DNA of 64,000 nucleotides, taken from Adineta ricciae (Eukaryota > Rotifera > Eurotatoria > Adinetida > Adinetidae). Of the stretch, positions 1-11,900 are shown in pieces (position 1 is the first letter of the stretch; each line of letters opens with the position of its first letter). The notes beneath the pieces are model-generated. The model ran no database searches. It saw nothing but the letters and a program-made list of their open reading frames with translations, and was not told where the DNA came from. The position numbers and the translations under genes were made by a program. The DNA lies in assembly GCA_905250025.1 (NCBI GenBank), contig CAJNOJ010000232.1:1-64000 (forward strand), written 5' to 3'.

Positions 1-1422
1 ATGCACCGCTAGATAATATGATCACGAGAGTGAGAAAAGGCCAAACGTCTTCAAATGGCTGAAAAAGAAAACATGTCACGCATGGAATAGATCTTCGATG
101 TGCACGATGAAGAAATGACATTTCTATGATTAGTATTAGATAAGAAGAAGGAAGTTGAAATAATGGGGACGTATTGAATGGTGGCGGTTATCTGACGCGG
201 TTGATAATTGTTAGTAGGGCTGTGTTTGAGTGGCAGTAGCCGGAGAGGAAACTGACTTTTTGGACGAGATATATACTTATTGAATTGTTACGCTTTTTGA
301 GTGCTGTTCGATGCTTTGTAACCGTCTGAGGATGGTTATGGTGTATTTGAGGTGATATAGGGCTGGATGTGAACGGTGTGCTATCGAATAGGATCTGTTT
401 AATTGAATATGTGTATGGATATGAGGGAAGAATTCGTATATGATGATGAGAAGATGAAACTGGCTGTAAAGTTTGCTTTTCGGAACTGTTTTTCATGACA
501 TGCATCAGTGAAAGGTAAGTTTTTGATAATGGGAAATGATGTTGATGTCTCAGTGAAAAAATTTAGGTTGAGTTGCATGATGGTTATGCCGCGTGAGAGG
601 TTGCACTTTTATGAGCAGTCATAACGAAAAGTTGCGGGTCATAGTGAAATATTTCACCAGATGCAGATTGATCGAAAGATCCAAGAGACGTATAGCTGTT
701 TAAGGGAGCTTATAGAATTTTTCGCTAAAGACTCGTATTATTATTTTGCCAGAATGAAATACGGAACCGCCAGCAGCGATTCTAGGGAGTAACAGTGAAT
801 TCTTTGTCCAGTTTGTTACACTTTTAGGAGACTGAGAGACGTTGTGTAGGTTCTCGTGTATTTGATATGGCTGATAGATTTGTGCACTAAAACATGCACA
901 AGAACATTCATGTGTATCTTCAGTCTACAAATTATAGTTGTCTATTCTCTTTTTAAGTTCTACTGATGAGGCATGTAACATTTACCAGTTTACCTATAGA
1001 TAAACAAGTGTTATCGCCGATCCATTCATTGAATACTGATTGTGGCGAACAAGTGAGATGTTGATACTAACCAGTGTAAAATGACTTATCTCACCGCCGT
1101 TTTTATTCTGCCTTATCATATAGTTTATAAACGCTTACGAACGTTTAATTTTTTTTTATGAGCGGGCGCGTACAAAGCTGCTTGATTTTTATCAAATGAA
1201 GTAGATTGCACGGATTAAGTTATGGACATATTCTTTAGGTTTTGACTCATATCTAGCTAACCTTTCATTCGATAATTTTTATAATTCCAATGACCGTGAG
1301 TACTTTTGGCAGAACTTATACAATCCTTTGAAATTTTGGTTGTTTGTTGCATTTTGAAGAGAAAAGATAATGAATGCGTTTCTTGGTTTGTCCAATCATT
1401 CTACAAACCATATACAGTTACA
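1..1422. other. No supportable gene
   Basis: I find no spliced gene here. A 105-codon minus-strand open frame (188-505) is rich in Ser, His and Ile/Leu and has no recognisable domain. The rest is stop-rich in all frames. This could be an intergenic region or the flank of a gene lying outside the window. Confidence 0.5.
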
Positions 1423-1679
1423 ATGGAACTTAGTGAATCAATCGTTGACCAAACGAGAGTAAGTTTGATATTTCGACAATAGTATTTTTGGTAAATACCA
1501 GCCAATTATTGCAGTTATTTTTTTCCCCTGTTCACTCCTACTGTGGACATATTAAATGCCCTTTCTTCTGTAACACTTACTTTCTGCTAGTATTAGAATC
1601 TAAATACATACTTCGAAGCGTAATTTTTTTTCTTTTCATTATCGCAACCTTAATTGCTATCATTACTATACCGGCATGA
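1423..1679 (+). CDS. Weak small single-pass membrane protein
   Basis: This is a tentative two-exon model. ATG at 1423 gives MELSESIVDQTR, then a 56-nt intron (1459-1514, gtaag...gcag) joins in phase 0 to an exon ending in a strongly hydrophobic segment (RSVIFFLFIIATLIAIITIP) and TGA at 1677. The intron has the local length and good splice signals. The predicted product is about 67 residues with one C-terminal membrane helix and a short Cys-containing region before it. I do not recognise a family. It could be chance, or part of the next gene. Confidence 0.25.
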
Positions 1680-1818
1680 AGGTATTGCATTCTTAATGAT
1701 TTTTATAAGTTGCGAAGAAAAAACGGTCTTCTCTCATTTAACAAGTGAGAAATACACAATTTAACAAACTGCTTTATAGTCGTGCGCCGAAAATATTGCG
1801 TTTATATTGTAGGATTCC

Positions 1819-2221
1819 ATGGCTCAGTATAAAGTATTGTTACATGGCTTGAAACCGAACGATATCATATATAGCACAAATCCTGAATTGTCTGTCATAC
1901 GAGATGAAAGTCGACGAGGACAATCTTCATCGACACAACCATCAAGTAATCAAGAGGATATCACACCTATGCAAGAAACTGACTATCTCGATTTGTATAT
2001 TAAGCCGATAGAAAAACCAAATAATCAGGTACGATATTTCCGATATTGTATTCAATTAGCGAATTGATAATCTATTATTTTAGCATTCTCTCCTTCAAAG
2101 CGATGTCCCAGAAACAACCCCGATTTGTGTCACAATTCGCCAAACGTCACGAGGAACTCGTCGTATTTGGATCTCACAAACATCATTGCTCTCACAAAAC
2201 ATCAATGTTTAAATCAATATC
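1819..2221 (+). CDS. Hypothetical short protein, two exons
   Basis: ATG at 1819 opens a Ser/Gln-rich frame starting MAQYKVLLHGLKPNDIIY. An intron of local type (about 2029-2083, gtacg...ttttag) joins in phase 0 to a second exon ending near 2221 with TSLLSQNINV and TAA. The protein is about 112 residues, polar, with no membrane segment or known motif. Because an acceptor-like TTGTAG lies just before the ATG, the exon may be internal to a gene with upstream exons I could not find. Function unknown. Confidence 0.35.
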
Positions 2222-3647
2222 TATATTCTTCCTCCATTCTACAAACGCGAGAGTTTTCCCGAATAAACATACACGAAATTAGTATATACCAAAACTGATA
2301 CGTGCACAAAATCAGTTTTTATATTCATCGATCTCATGTATTATACGATATATAGTTGTATTATGTTCTCTGTTGCCATAATTTCTTCATAATGACAATG
2401 TAATGTGGAGCGTGTGACAAAAGAAAAGCCAACCTTTTCCTACTCTATATGAAAAACTGAATAGATTTCTGTTCAAACTTGTGTTATTCGACAGATATAA
2501 GAAGAGTATCGTCTTGAATATTTCTCGCCATTGTTACTTACTCATCAATCATCTGCAGGCTACAAGGATAAGTGCAACTCATCAAAAAACATCTATATTT
2601 ATTCTCGATGATAATTATCTATTCATGAAAGAGGGCAACAAGAGAATTATATAAATACAAAATGATGACATCGAGGAACGAGTCGAAACATTTCCTATAC
2701 GACAATTTGATAAAAAATAGTATATATTTGATTTGATTTGTTCGCATACATGCAATGATCCATTATTTGTTATTATTTATAATCTTTTTGCCTTTGGACA
2801 ATATAATTTTATTTCTGTTAGAAAGTCAATTCCTCCAACATAAGCTGAAGAGGATATTCAGCAATAAATCTGTTTACACGAAATTTTAATTTTAAAAAAT
2901 TGATGCGAATGAATATCATGAAATGCGTTTAATTGTGTAAAAAACCTCCATTCGTAAAATAAATACACAGCTTCCATACTCTTCGTTTCTCTCTTGGCGA
3001 GAAGCAGTTCGTAATAACAGGAAAACGGCAAACACAATGTCGCTCGGATGTAAAAATTATGATCAGAGATACTTCTCCCATCAGTCTCAGTGCCTGCTTA
3101 GAATGCTAGAAAACAAGAAAACACATACCGTAGTACGTGAGGAGGTGATCGTTATGCGTTTACTGCAAAAGAAGAATTCAAACAGTTCAAAAACTGGATG
3201 AATGCAGTCATGATCAACGATGAAAATAACGAAATATAATAAAATCCAGTCATACAGATAAGTAATTGGATTTTGACATGATGCAAATTCTTTCTACATT
3301 CTTAATGTGACTCTAGCGTAGTGAAAGAAAGTAAGTGAAAGAAAACTTCCTAATCTCGTCTTCCGGCTTTAGTTCGTGAATAATATGGACAATCGAATAA
3401 AACAATCCTTAATCAAATTTTTCCGTCAATCATCTTATACTATCTGGAAAACGTAAATACCTCGAAGATGATGGCAACGGGAGAAAAAAAAGAAAAATGC
3501 AAAATTAATATTTTCCGGTACGAATAGAATAGCACGATGAGATTCTTTCAAGGATGAAATCTAAGGAAGCGGTATTCAAATCTAATGTCATAACAAAGCT
3601 GTTTTAGGTTAGGACGAGTCGATGACAATAGGATTGACAGCAACAAT
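2222..3647. other. Intergenic, AT-rich
   Basis: There are no convincing exons on either strand. The stretch ends in the 5' region of the channel gene; an acceptor-like TTTTAG occurs at about 3602-3607, 40 nt before its ATG. Confidence 0.5.
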
Positions 3648-6600
3648 ATGCCATTAGCTGCTTTAACACCTGTATTAAATGATTTGCTTCATCAAAGAGA
3701 CACCGAATCCATGTCAAATCAACGAAGTCAACCTTTGCAACAGTCGACGATTTCATCAAATGATTCATTCGAAACAAAAGAATACCTGTGCAAAGGTACT
3801 GCTGGTGGCTTTTCGGCTGGTATTGCCAATCCATCAGCATCGCCGTCGTCGTCTTTATGTATCGAAGATGTGAGTAGCTAATAATCACATTTCTTGTCCG
3901 AACGAAAACGGATGCTTAAGTCATTTATTTGAGAATGAATAATCGTTATGTCGACAATCAAGTCCGAAAAACTCGAGGCAATCAAATAGATAGGAAAAAA
4001 AAGAAGAGAAAAATATTGTTTTTCTTTTATATTTTTCTTTTTCTCATCATGACACTAGTTCCGTTTCCCTTCATGTAATTAAGTATGATAGATAGAAAGA
4101 GAATTCTTGAAGAAATCATCGACACTTACTTGCTTGTATTTACTTACACTTAAAATATAGAAAAACGAAGTTGTTAACGACGGAAGAAAATTGCATTGAC
4201 TCTAAGATGCAATAGTCAACAAGAGAAGATTGCTACGAATGACGCGCCATCAAACATATGGAGAAGATCCTTTAATCGCTTATTTTCGACCATTTCTTGG
4301 TTAGTTTAACAATTTTGAAACTTTTTTCTCCATTTAGCAAAATTCTCACGTAACTAAAACAATCAAATTCGTGAAGAATGAAAATTCCCTAAAAAGAGAA
4401 GATTCATTTTTGCGAAGATTCTCTGTTCACTATGGTTATCGTGGATTCGGAACAATGGGTATATTTTCTTTTCGCTAGAAAATTTCTATCTTTTATTTGA
4501 CTTGAGGAGACTCTATTTCTTGCTCTTTTTTTGTTCTCAAGTATCGTCCAAGCGAAATCTACGAACAAATATTGAAAAAGATGAGCCAATTAAATCCCGT
4601 TATCTATTTATTCGTCGAATTTTACGCTCATGCAATTATTTTGTTATATCTACAGATGAATCATTTTTATTTTATTGGTTGATTCTACTGAACATATTTG
4701 TATTATACAATCTGTGGATTCCAATTGCGCGGCAAGCATTCGAACCATTGCAAAGAGATTATGCCGATCTTTGGAAATTTGTCGACTATCTTGCTGATAC
4801 GATATATCTTCTCGATATCGGTATCCAATTTCGAACTGGTTATTTACAACAAGGTACAGTTCATACTGAATATCTATTCCTGAACATGGTGTTCGGATGT
4901 CGAATGTTTTAGGTTTACTTGTTTACGATCATTATAAATTAGCAATGCATTATATTCGTTCTTCTCGCTTTATTTGCGACATTGTATCATTAACGCCGTT
5001 GGAATTATTACAAACGAAGTTCGGTCCCATACCAATTCTTCGTTTTCCGCGATTTTTAAAGATATATCGAACGTTTCAATTCTACTATCTTCAAGAGTCT
5101 CGCACTGTCTATCCAAATACCTATCGTGTTCTTAATTTATTTCATATACTTCTCCTGCTTGGCCATTGGTTAGCTGCATTTTATTTCATGGTATCAAAAG
5201 CAGAAGGTTTTGTTGGATACTGGTCCTATCCAAAGCCTGTTGGAAATTTTTCGCAACTAGCGAAAATGTATTTACGCTGTCTGTATTGGTCAACATTAAC
5301 TTTAACAACAATCGGTGATTTACCACCACCAGAAACCAACTGGCAGTGAGTAGATTTTTCATCTTCTTTACTTTCTTACTGCAGTATAGTATATCACTGG
5401 AGAATTTGACTTGAGTATGAGATACCATCGATATTTTCTTCGTTTTTTTTCTTGTTCTCTTTTTTCTTCCGAAAACTAGATGGTTGAAAAATTTCACGAA
5501 CAAACGGTAAGTGTATATGTGAATATTGGTGTTTAAAAAAATGCTTTGAAATCCGCTTTTAGTTACGCTTTTTTAATAAGCGTTCACTTGTTCGCCGTTT
5601 TTGTCATAGCTATCATCGTGGGTAAGCAATAATAAAGATTACCAAACAAAAATATACACTTATAAACGTGATATATTCTCTTGAAAGGAAAATATTTTTT
5701 TAAAAGAAAATATCATCAGTTACATATCACATGTTCTATATTTTCTTTTGAGGGCTGTTTTTGCTATTACTAGCTATATGGTTGGGATATTCGTTTTCTC
5801 ATCTATTATAGGTAAGCCATTTATCAAATAAAGAAGGAACCTATCGTTTTTCTTATGACAGGACAAGTTGGCAATGTTATCGCAAATCGTAATGCTAGTC
5901 GTTTAGAATTCGAGCGCTTATTGGTTTGATTTGACAAGTTCTTTACGTACAGTCAGTTAACTTCTCTGTATAGGATGGTGCCAAGCAATATATGCGTTCG
6001 CATAATGTTCCACCTGAGATGCAACGGCGTGTTCAACGTTGGTATGATTATTCATGGTCACGTGGGCGTATGTCTGGTGCTGGCGATGTTCATTCAATAA
6101 AACTTCTTCCAGATAAACTCAAAACTGAATTAGCACTTCACGTTAATTTAGGAACATTAAAAAAGGTAAGTCTAGTATCACAGGAAAAAAGATCTAATTT
6201 CTGTTCTCTTGTTATGCATTGAATTCCTTATTATGTTTTTCAGGTAACTATATTCCAAGAGTGCCAACCTGAATTCCTTCATGATCTGGTTCTGAAAATG
6301 CGCGCTTACATTTTCACACCTGGTGATATAATTTGTCGGAAAGGTGAAGTAGCGCGTGAAATGTTCATTATAGCTGATGGTGTTCTAGAAGTAGTCAAGT
6401 AAGAATCAATTACAACTATATATCTACTTATAGTAATTCAATAAAAATGTCCGTCATTTATATTTAGCGAAAAAAATGAAGTATTGACTCGTATGGGCGC
6501 AGGCGACTTTTTTGGCGAGATCGGTATATTGAACATCGATGGTGCTAATCGACGAACTGCCGATGTGCGAAGTGTTGGTTATTCGGAATTGTTTTCTTTA

Positions 6601-7832
6601 TCGAAAGAAGATGTGTTAGAAGGTTGTCGAGATTATCCAGAAGCTGAGCGTAAATTATACGAATATGCACAAAACCGACTTGAACTTGAAAAGTCGAAGA
6701 AGGAAGCGGAGGCAGCCGCAGCAGAGAGAATGAGAAATCCTCTTCACACATTGACATCAATTGCATCCTGCTTAACACAGAACCGGATATCAACGACATC
6801 ACCAAATGTAGCACAAACGTATGTGATATTTTGAAGATCTCTACACTAGATACAAAAAAACTTTCGTTAGGAATGCGCCCAACACTAATGACGAGAACGG
6901 AAACGAAATAGTTACTGCAGAACCCGCACTATCACCTCATACTTATCGAAAAGGAACAGCAGGAGTCCGAGCGAAGTATGCTTTATAGCACAATTAGTAT
7001 TAATATTTTCTCATAATTATTAGATTACAATCTAAATACAGCACAACGCGTGCACAAAATTCAATCTGTGATAATCAAGAGAAATCTTCAGAATCACAAT
7101 GTCCGACGACAGAAAACCCTTTAATTCGATCCTTACGCATTCATTCAACAGATCTAATGAGTAATATTGAATCTGTTATCAATAATCAGCTGGTGAGTTT
7201 TTCACATGATGAATTGCTCGTATGTATAATGTTTTTTGCACTTTCAAAAGAAATCAGTGGAACAGAAATATCGTGACCAAATCTCTGACTTACAAAATGA
7301 AAACGACTGCAAAGATTCTCGAATTAAATTGTTAGAGCAAAAAATACAAAAATTACAGGTTCTTTTGTTTTGTTTTCTGAATGACATAACTGAGAATAAC
7401 TGCCTATTGTATTTTAGAAAACTTTGCTTAATCGCAATCGAATTTGGTTTGAAGAACAATGACATATCTGCCTTGTACATAATTTTAGAAAAATTCATGT
7501 CTTATCAATCTGTTTACCCATTCGGATAATATTTTTTCTGTGTTTGTCATACATATTCATATATCTTGTTATAATTATTCTGTAAAAAAAGTACACATTG
7601 AAAGAGCAACAAAATCGGTTCGTTTCGTATTAGTTTACAGCATAGAACTAGTAGATGTCTATGGTTTAGTTAGAATAATATCGGAAGTTTCTTAGAAAGA
7701 CTGCGCAAACAAATGAAAAGAAATCTGATGAAACGGTCTTCCACATCGAAGTATCGTGAAGACATCGTTATTGATAAAAAATTAACATGCGATAAATGTT
7801 GCATGAAGCAAATTTCTGACCTGAAAAGCTGA
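3648..7832 (+). CDS. CNG: Cyclic nucleotide-gated cation channel subunit
   Basis: The product is a plasma-membrane cation channel opened by cGMP or cAMP. Fourteen exons (3648-3869, 4338-4458, 4542-4853, 4913-5345, 5480-5506, 5563-5621, 5862-5923, 5974-6165, 6244-6398, 6468-6818, 6871-6975, 7024-7192, 7251-7358, 7418-7462) sum to 2361 nt, giving 786 residues in frame. Order: Ser-rich N-terminus; S1 ([17 protein letters not shown]); S2; an S4 with repeated Arg/Lys ([10 protein letters not shown]); S5; pore [18 protein letters not shown]6; C-linker; cyclic-nucleotide-binding domain with FGEIGILN and the ligand-contacting NRRTA; then a C-terminal coiled coil. The pore acidic residue is Asp where CNGA family members usually have Glu. 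An alternative last exon (7674-7832, after TTAG) joins in phase 0 to the 7358 donor, gives 824 residues and continues the heptads, so the annotated end covers both forms. Family assignment is firm; A- or B-type is less certain. Confidence 0.93.
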
Positions 7833-8967
7833 TTTAAATATGTATCACTCTTTTTCTTTATTTATTCTGATAATCATTGTTCATTTTCTTTCCACACTTT
7901 ATTTTAATTTGGCTTCTCTTTGGAATTCAAACGACAAACACAATTAATGTGTTCTGACACACTAAAACCACTTTACTGCTAAACTAATGATAGTTATTTA
8001 AATTGATGACAATGAATTCATATATATTTAACATGCTGCTAATCCTTGTGTTTTCCTATTTGAAAGTCACGTAAAAATGTTTAATTACTGTCATTTCAGC
8101 AATCATTCAAAGAACTTTGTAGATATTCTGCTACAAATCACACTAGTTCTCAAGAAAAGATTAAGTTCACCCAAGATCACTTTATCGAACAGAAACACCG
8201 AATGTCAGACGTTTGCTGCCGCTGATGAATGCGTTGTGTTATAGAATATTGTTGAAGAGAATAAATGACACGTATTGAGAAGCCTATCGTATAATTTACA
8301 TTTTTGATTGCAATCCTCATCAATAGGCAGAATCCGCAATGAGGCCGTATTTTCAATCCATCGGAAATAGTTAAATGCTACTCGCAATTATTCGTTGAAC
8401 AAAGAAGAAGAAGAAGCAAATTTGCTGTGTACGGTGCTGGTGGAGAGAAAACTGACAAGTAATACTTCATGCTATCTTAACAACGGCGAATAGTTATCCA
8501 CATGATTCAGTGGAAGTAAACTGGCGACATCTGTTGATCATCGTCACTTGTTACAATTTGAGTCATTAGAAATTTTCTCGAAACTCATCTCACAAATAAC
8601 TTTTGAGTCATACTCGAGAAATGTCATTTTATTCGAATAACATCCAGAACCAATCGTATACTCGATCCTTGTTTGTCAGTTTTTCTATGACTATTAATGT
8701 CTCTAAGTTTTTCTTGCATTTTTTTTCTTCGTTCCAGTAATCTTTGTTTGCTTAACAGAGCAAGATATGAAAAAGAGAAGAGAAAAGAAAGGAAAGGTAC
8801 GGGGGCGTTGACATTGTCGTTCTCGTCATTACTATTATCTGAGATTCTACTTCTCATTTTCCGAATTCATGTAGAATACTGAAGATGTTCTTATACTAAT
8901 TAATATTTTGTCTTCGCTTGTAGTATGCCATGATGTACGAATCAATTTAGCTTATTAACTGAAGGGT
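7833..8967. other. Intergenic between channel and stonin genes
   Basis: I see only short open frames on both strands and no domain. The region holds a purine-rich run near 8760-8800. The promoter and 5' UTR of the stonin gene presumably lie here. Confidence 0.5.
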
Positions 8968-11900
8968 ATGTTCAATTCGTTTGCTAATGTGTTCAGTGCT
9001 GACGAAAATAAAATAAAAGAAATGAACGGCACGAATCCGTTTGACCTGCCGGCATCATCAGCAACGACGACGACGATAGATCCGTTTGGAATATCTTATA
9101 CGATGAAGTTATCTGAATCATCAGAAAAATTTGATGATAATCCATTTACCGTCAAACCAAGTGGTAATAAGGCTATACGACCACGTAGCGGCAAAGAAGC
9201 ATTATCATCGTCTAATTGGTTAGCTTATCAACATTCGATGGATGAGGCAAATTTAGATGGACCAGATGATTTATCGGAGAAATCATTAGCAACAGATTCA
9301 TATCAAGCCAATCGTTTTAATCCATTTGACAGCCCAACAATTCCAGAAACAACTCCACTGGCTGCAACATCATTCCAAGCGTTTCCAGCAGATTTTTTAT
9401 TTGATACAAATACTGATTCCAATCAAGTATCAACAGCGGATTCTAATCAATCATCCTATGCTTTTCTTGATTTTAATCAAACAAATGCATCGTCACCGTT
9501 TCAAGTCGTAAAGGATGACACACTGACAGACATAACACTATTGGATTCAACCAAAACATCTCAACCATCATTATCGACGACAGAATCAAATCCATTAGTA
9601 ACATCTTCATCAAATATCACACATACACAAACGCCTCTATCAACAACGATAAGTACAAATGTAACTTTTAATACTGGATTTAATGATCAATTTCTTGACT
9701 GGCTAACGCCATCATCTGGCGCAACAGCTAGCATTAATTCAATAACTAACCAATCATCGCCATTAAACGAGTTTAACACTATCAGTAAGTCAGAAGATCC
9801 ATTTGGATTGACTATTCAACAGTCACAATCATCATCGGCAATACGTACGTCGTAATAATTGTCTTGTTCTTCGTTGTCTAATTATAGACATATTATTTTC
9901 TTGTAGAAGGATTTGACGACGGACATAGTTCACCATCATCTATCACTCTTTTAAAACAAACAGTACGTCGTCCATCAAATGAAGTAGTACCTTCGATTCA
10001 CATACAAGAACTAACAGTAGGACATAATAATACCAATGTTGTGTCAAAAGGATATTATGGTAACGAAAAGAAAAACCAATCTGATGATGATTCCGAGGAT
10101 GATAAGAAAATGGTGTTCCATATTGGCGAAAGAAAAGGAAATATGTCAACTCATGATTCGAACATACCCTTGCCATTATTACCTCCACCACCTTCACCAT
10201 CATCATCCAAAAAATACAAAGAAGTTAGCGATGATGCCAGTTCATCCTCATCTGAATCCGATGAAGATGATCCACTTGCAATATTTCGATCGAAGCCTAC
10301 TACCCAAAGCATAAACCAGCAACCGGGCAGAAGTCTATTTACTGACTGGGATGATGAAACGACAACAGCAACGAATGAACAAGCACAGCAATCGGTATGC
10401 TTAATATGTATATGTGTATATGTGTATGTATCGTTGTCTTGTATATGTCACAAATCGGTACAACTGCACTTTAACGACCACTTCTTTGTTATTCACGTAT
10501 ATATACACGACAGAGCTGGAAAAAATTATATTGGTGCATCAGTCACCTAACGCATCATGAAATAAGCCATTAATACAAACAGATGTCATAGTAGAATAAA
10601 CGCCGTATATAGGAGATTGATTAACCTCAGACGATAATGTAATAAACTTCATTCTAAAAGAAAATTAAAAAAATTAAGGACATAAGAAAATGGAATATTT
10701 TTCATAAAGTAGGTTCTTTTAATTAAGATAAAAAAGACTATCTAATTATAAGTCCTGTAATATCTGTTACAATAGCAGAACCATATAAAAGAGAAAACTT
10801 TTTCATATATCTATCAAAAAGAAAAGTATGGATATTAATAATATCAGTGTTAATAATATTGATAAACTGACTATAATAAGGCTTCATGAATTAATATTGA
10901 CAGAAGATATGCTATAGGTTCGATAATTTATTCAGATGAATGGAAAGCATACAGTTCACTAAGAGATAATTCCAACTATACTTATGCTTCGCTTGATCAT
11001 TCAAAGCCGCTGGTAAACCATGTTATATCCCAGGTCATTGTGGCTCGGTGGGTTCCAGTCGGAATCCGGCGGTAAGAAATTCGCCCAATCCGATCGGTAC
11101 CGGCGTTTTTCTCTCAAATTTGTGGTTTTAGCAAAAAACTAGTTGCGAGCTATATTAGAGAATTAAAAAGTTTGCAGCACCATCTAAAGTTACATTTCGA
11201 TAAAAATTATATCCAGTTACCTAGACCGTTTTTGGGTCTATAGCTGGTTCAGGCGACTCAGACACCTCGACATTACCGTGAGACAGCGAAATCAATAGAA
11301 ACTTACGATTTTTAACAGACTCTTAAAAAATGTAGTCGTTTTTGCGAAAATCTATCTATGATTATATAGGCGGTAAATCGGCGGCTTTCAGGCAGTATAA
11401 TCTTCAGTCCTACGATCGGGAAAAAGTAAAGAAAAAAAACAAAACAGAATGTGTAGATCTTCACTTCCTGTCTATGTCGACGAGTTTGTATGGCGTCAGG
11501 GCTTCCTTGATGAGCCATTAAAAAATATTATATTACAAATCAGATCTATTTATCCTGTATAATAATTCTCTTATATGTCTGTTTTTCTAATAAAATTCTG
11601 TTCTCTCATGACATCTGTTTCTCTAAATGGCCTATTTCATGATGCATTGGGTGACTGATGCACCAATATATTTTTTTTCCGTTCTGTCATGTATATATAC
11701 GTGAATAACAAAGAAACGGTCGTTAAACTGCGTTTGTACCCACAAATCTATTCAAGATTCTTGTTTAACAATTATCTGTTGAAATTATTTATCCATCATT
11801 TTTGTCGCAGGAAAAAATTCAATCAATACCACCACCGCCATTAGATTATTACTTACATGAACCCGATTACGATGATAGTGCACCATTGGAGCCCTATCAT

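Larger units (their letters stand above)
10449..11748. mobile_element. 1.28-kb inverted-repeat DNA element with 8-bp target duplication
   Basis: The element (10457-11740) sits inside stonin intron 2. Its ends are long inverted repeats: the left begins GGTACAACTGCACTTTAACG and the reverse complement of the right begins GGTACAAACGCAGTTTAACG. Similarity runs about 140 bp (left about 10457-10596, right about 11601-11740) with scattered mismatches and small gaps. The direct repeat CACAAATC flanks both sides exactly (10449-10456 and 11741-11748), which is the footprint of insertion. The interior has no transposase frame; the longest is a 68-codon minus frame at 11312-11518. It is therefore probably a non-autonomous DNA transposon. 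An 8-bp duplication fits hAT, and the long ends recall Mutator-like elements, but the superfamily is not settled. Confidence 0.85.

Noticed and set aside
188-505. 105-codon minus-strand open frame
   Set aside because: Low complexity, no domain, no splice partners found; the upstream GGTAAGT is on the other strand.
730-840. Frame reading GSNSEFFV, faintly like the cyclophilin GTNGSQFF motif
   Set aside because: No other cyclophilin blocks are present and the frame stops at once; a chance match or a remnant too decayed to name.
11040-11080. GGGTTCCAGTCGGAATCC inside the intronic element, like a tRNA B box (SINE)
   Set aside because: The spacing and sequence do not match the B-box consensus and no A box is found upstream.
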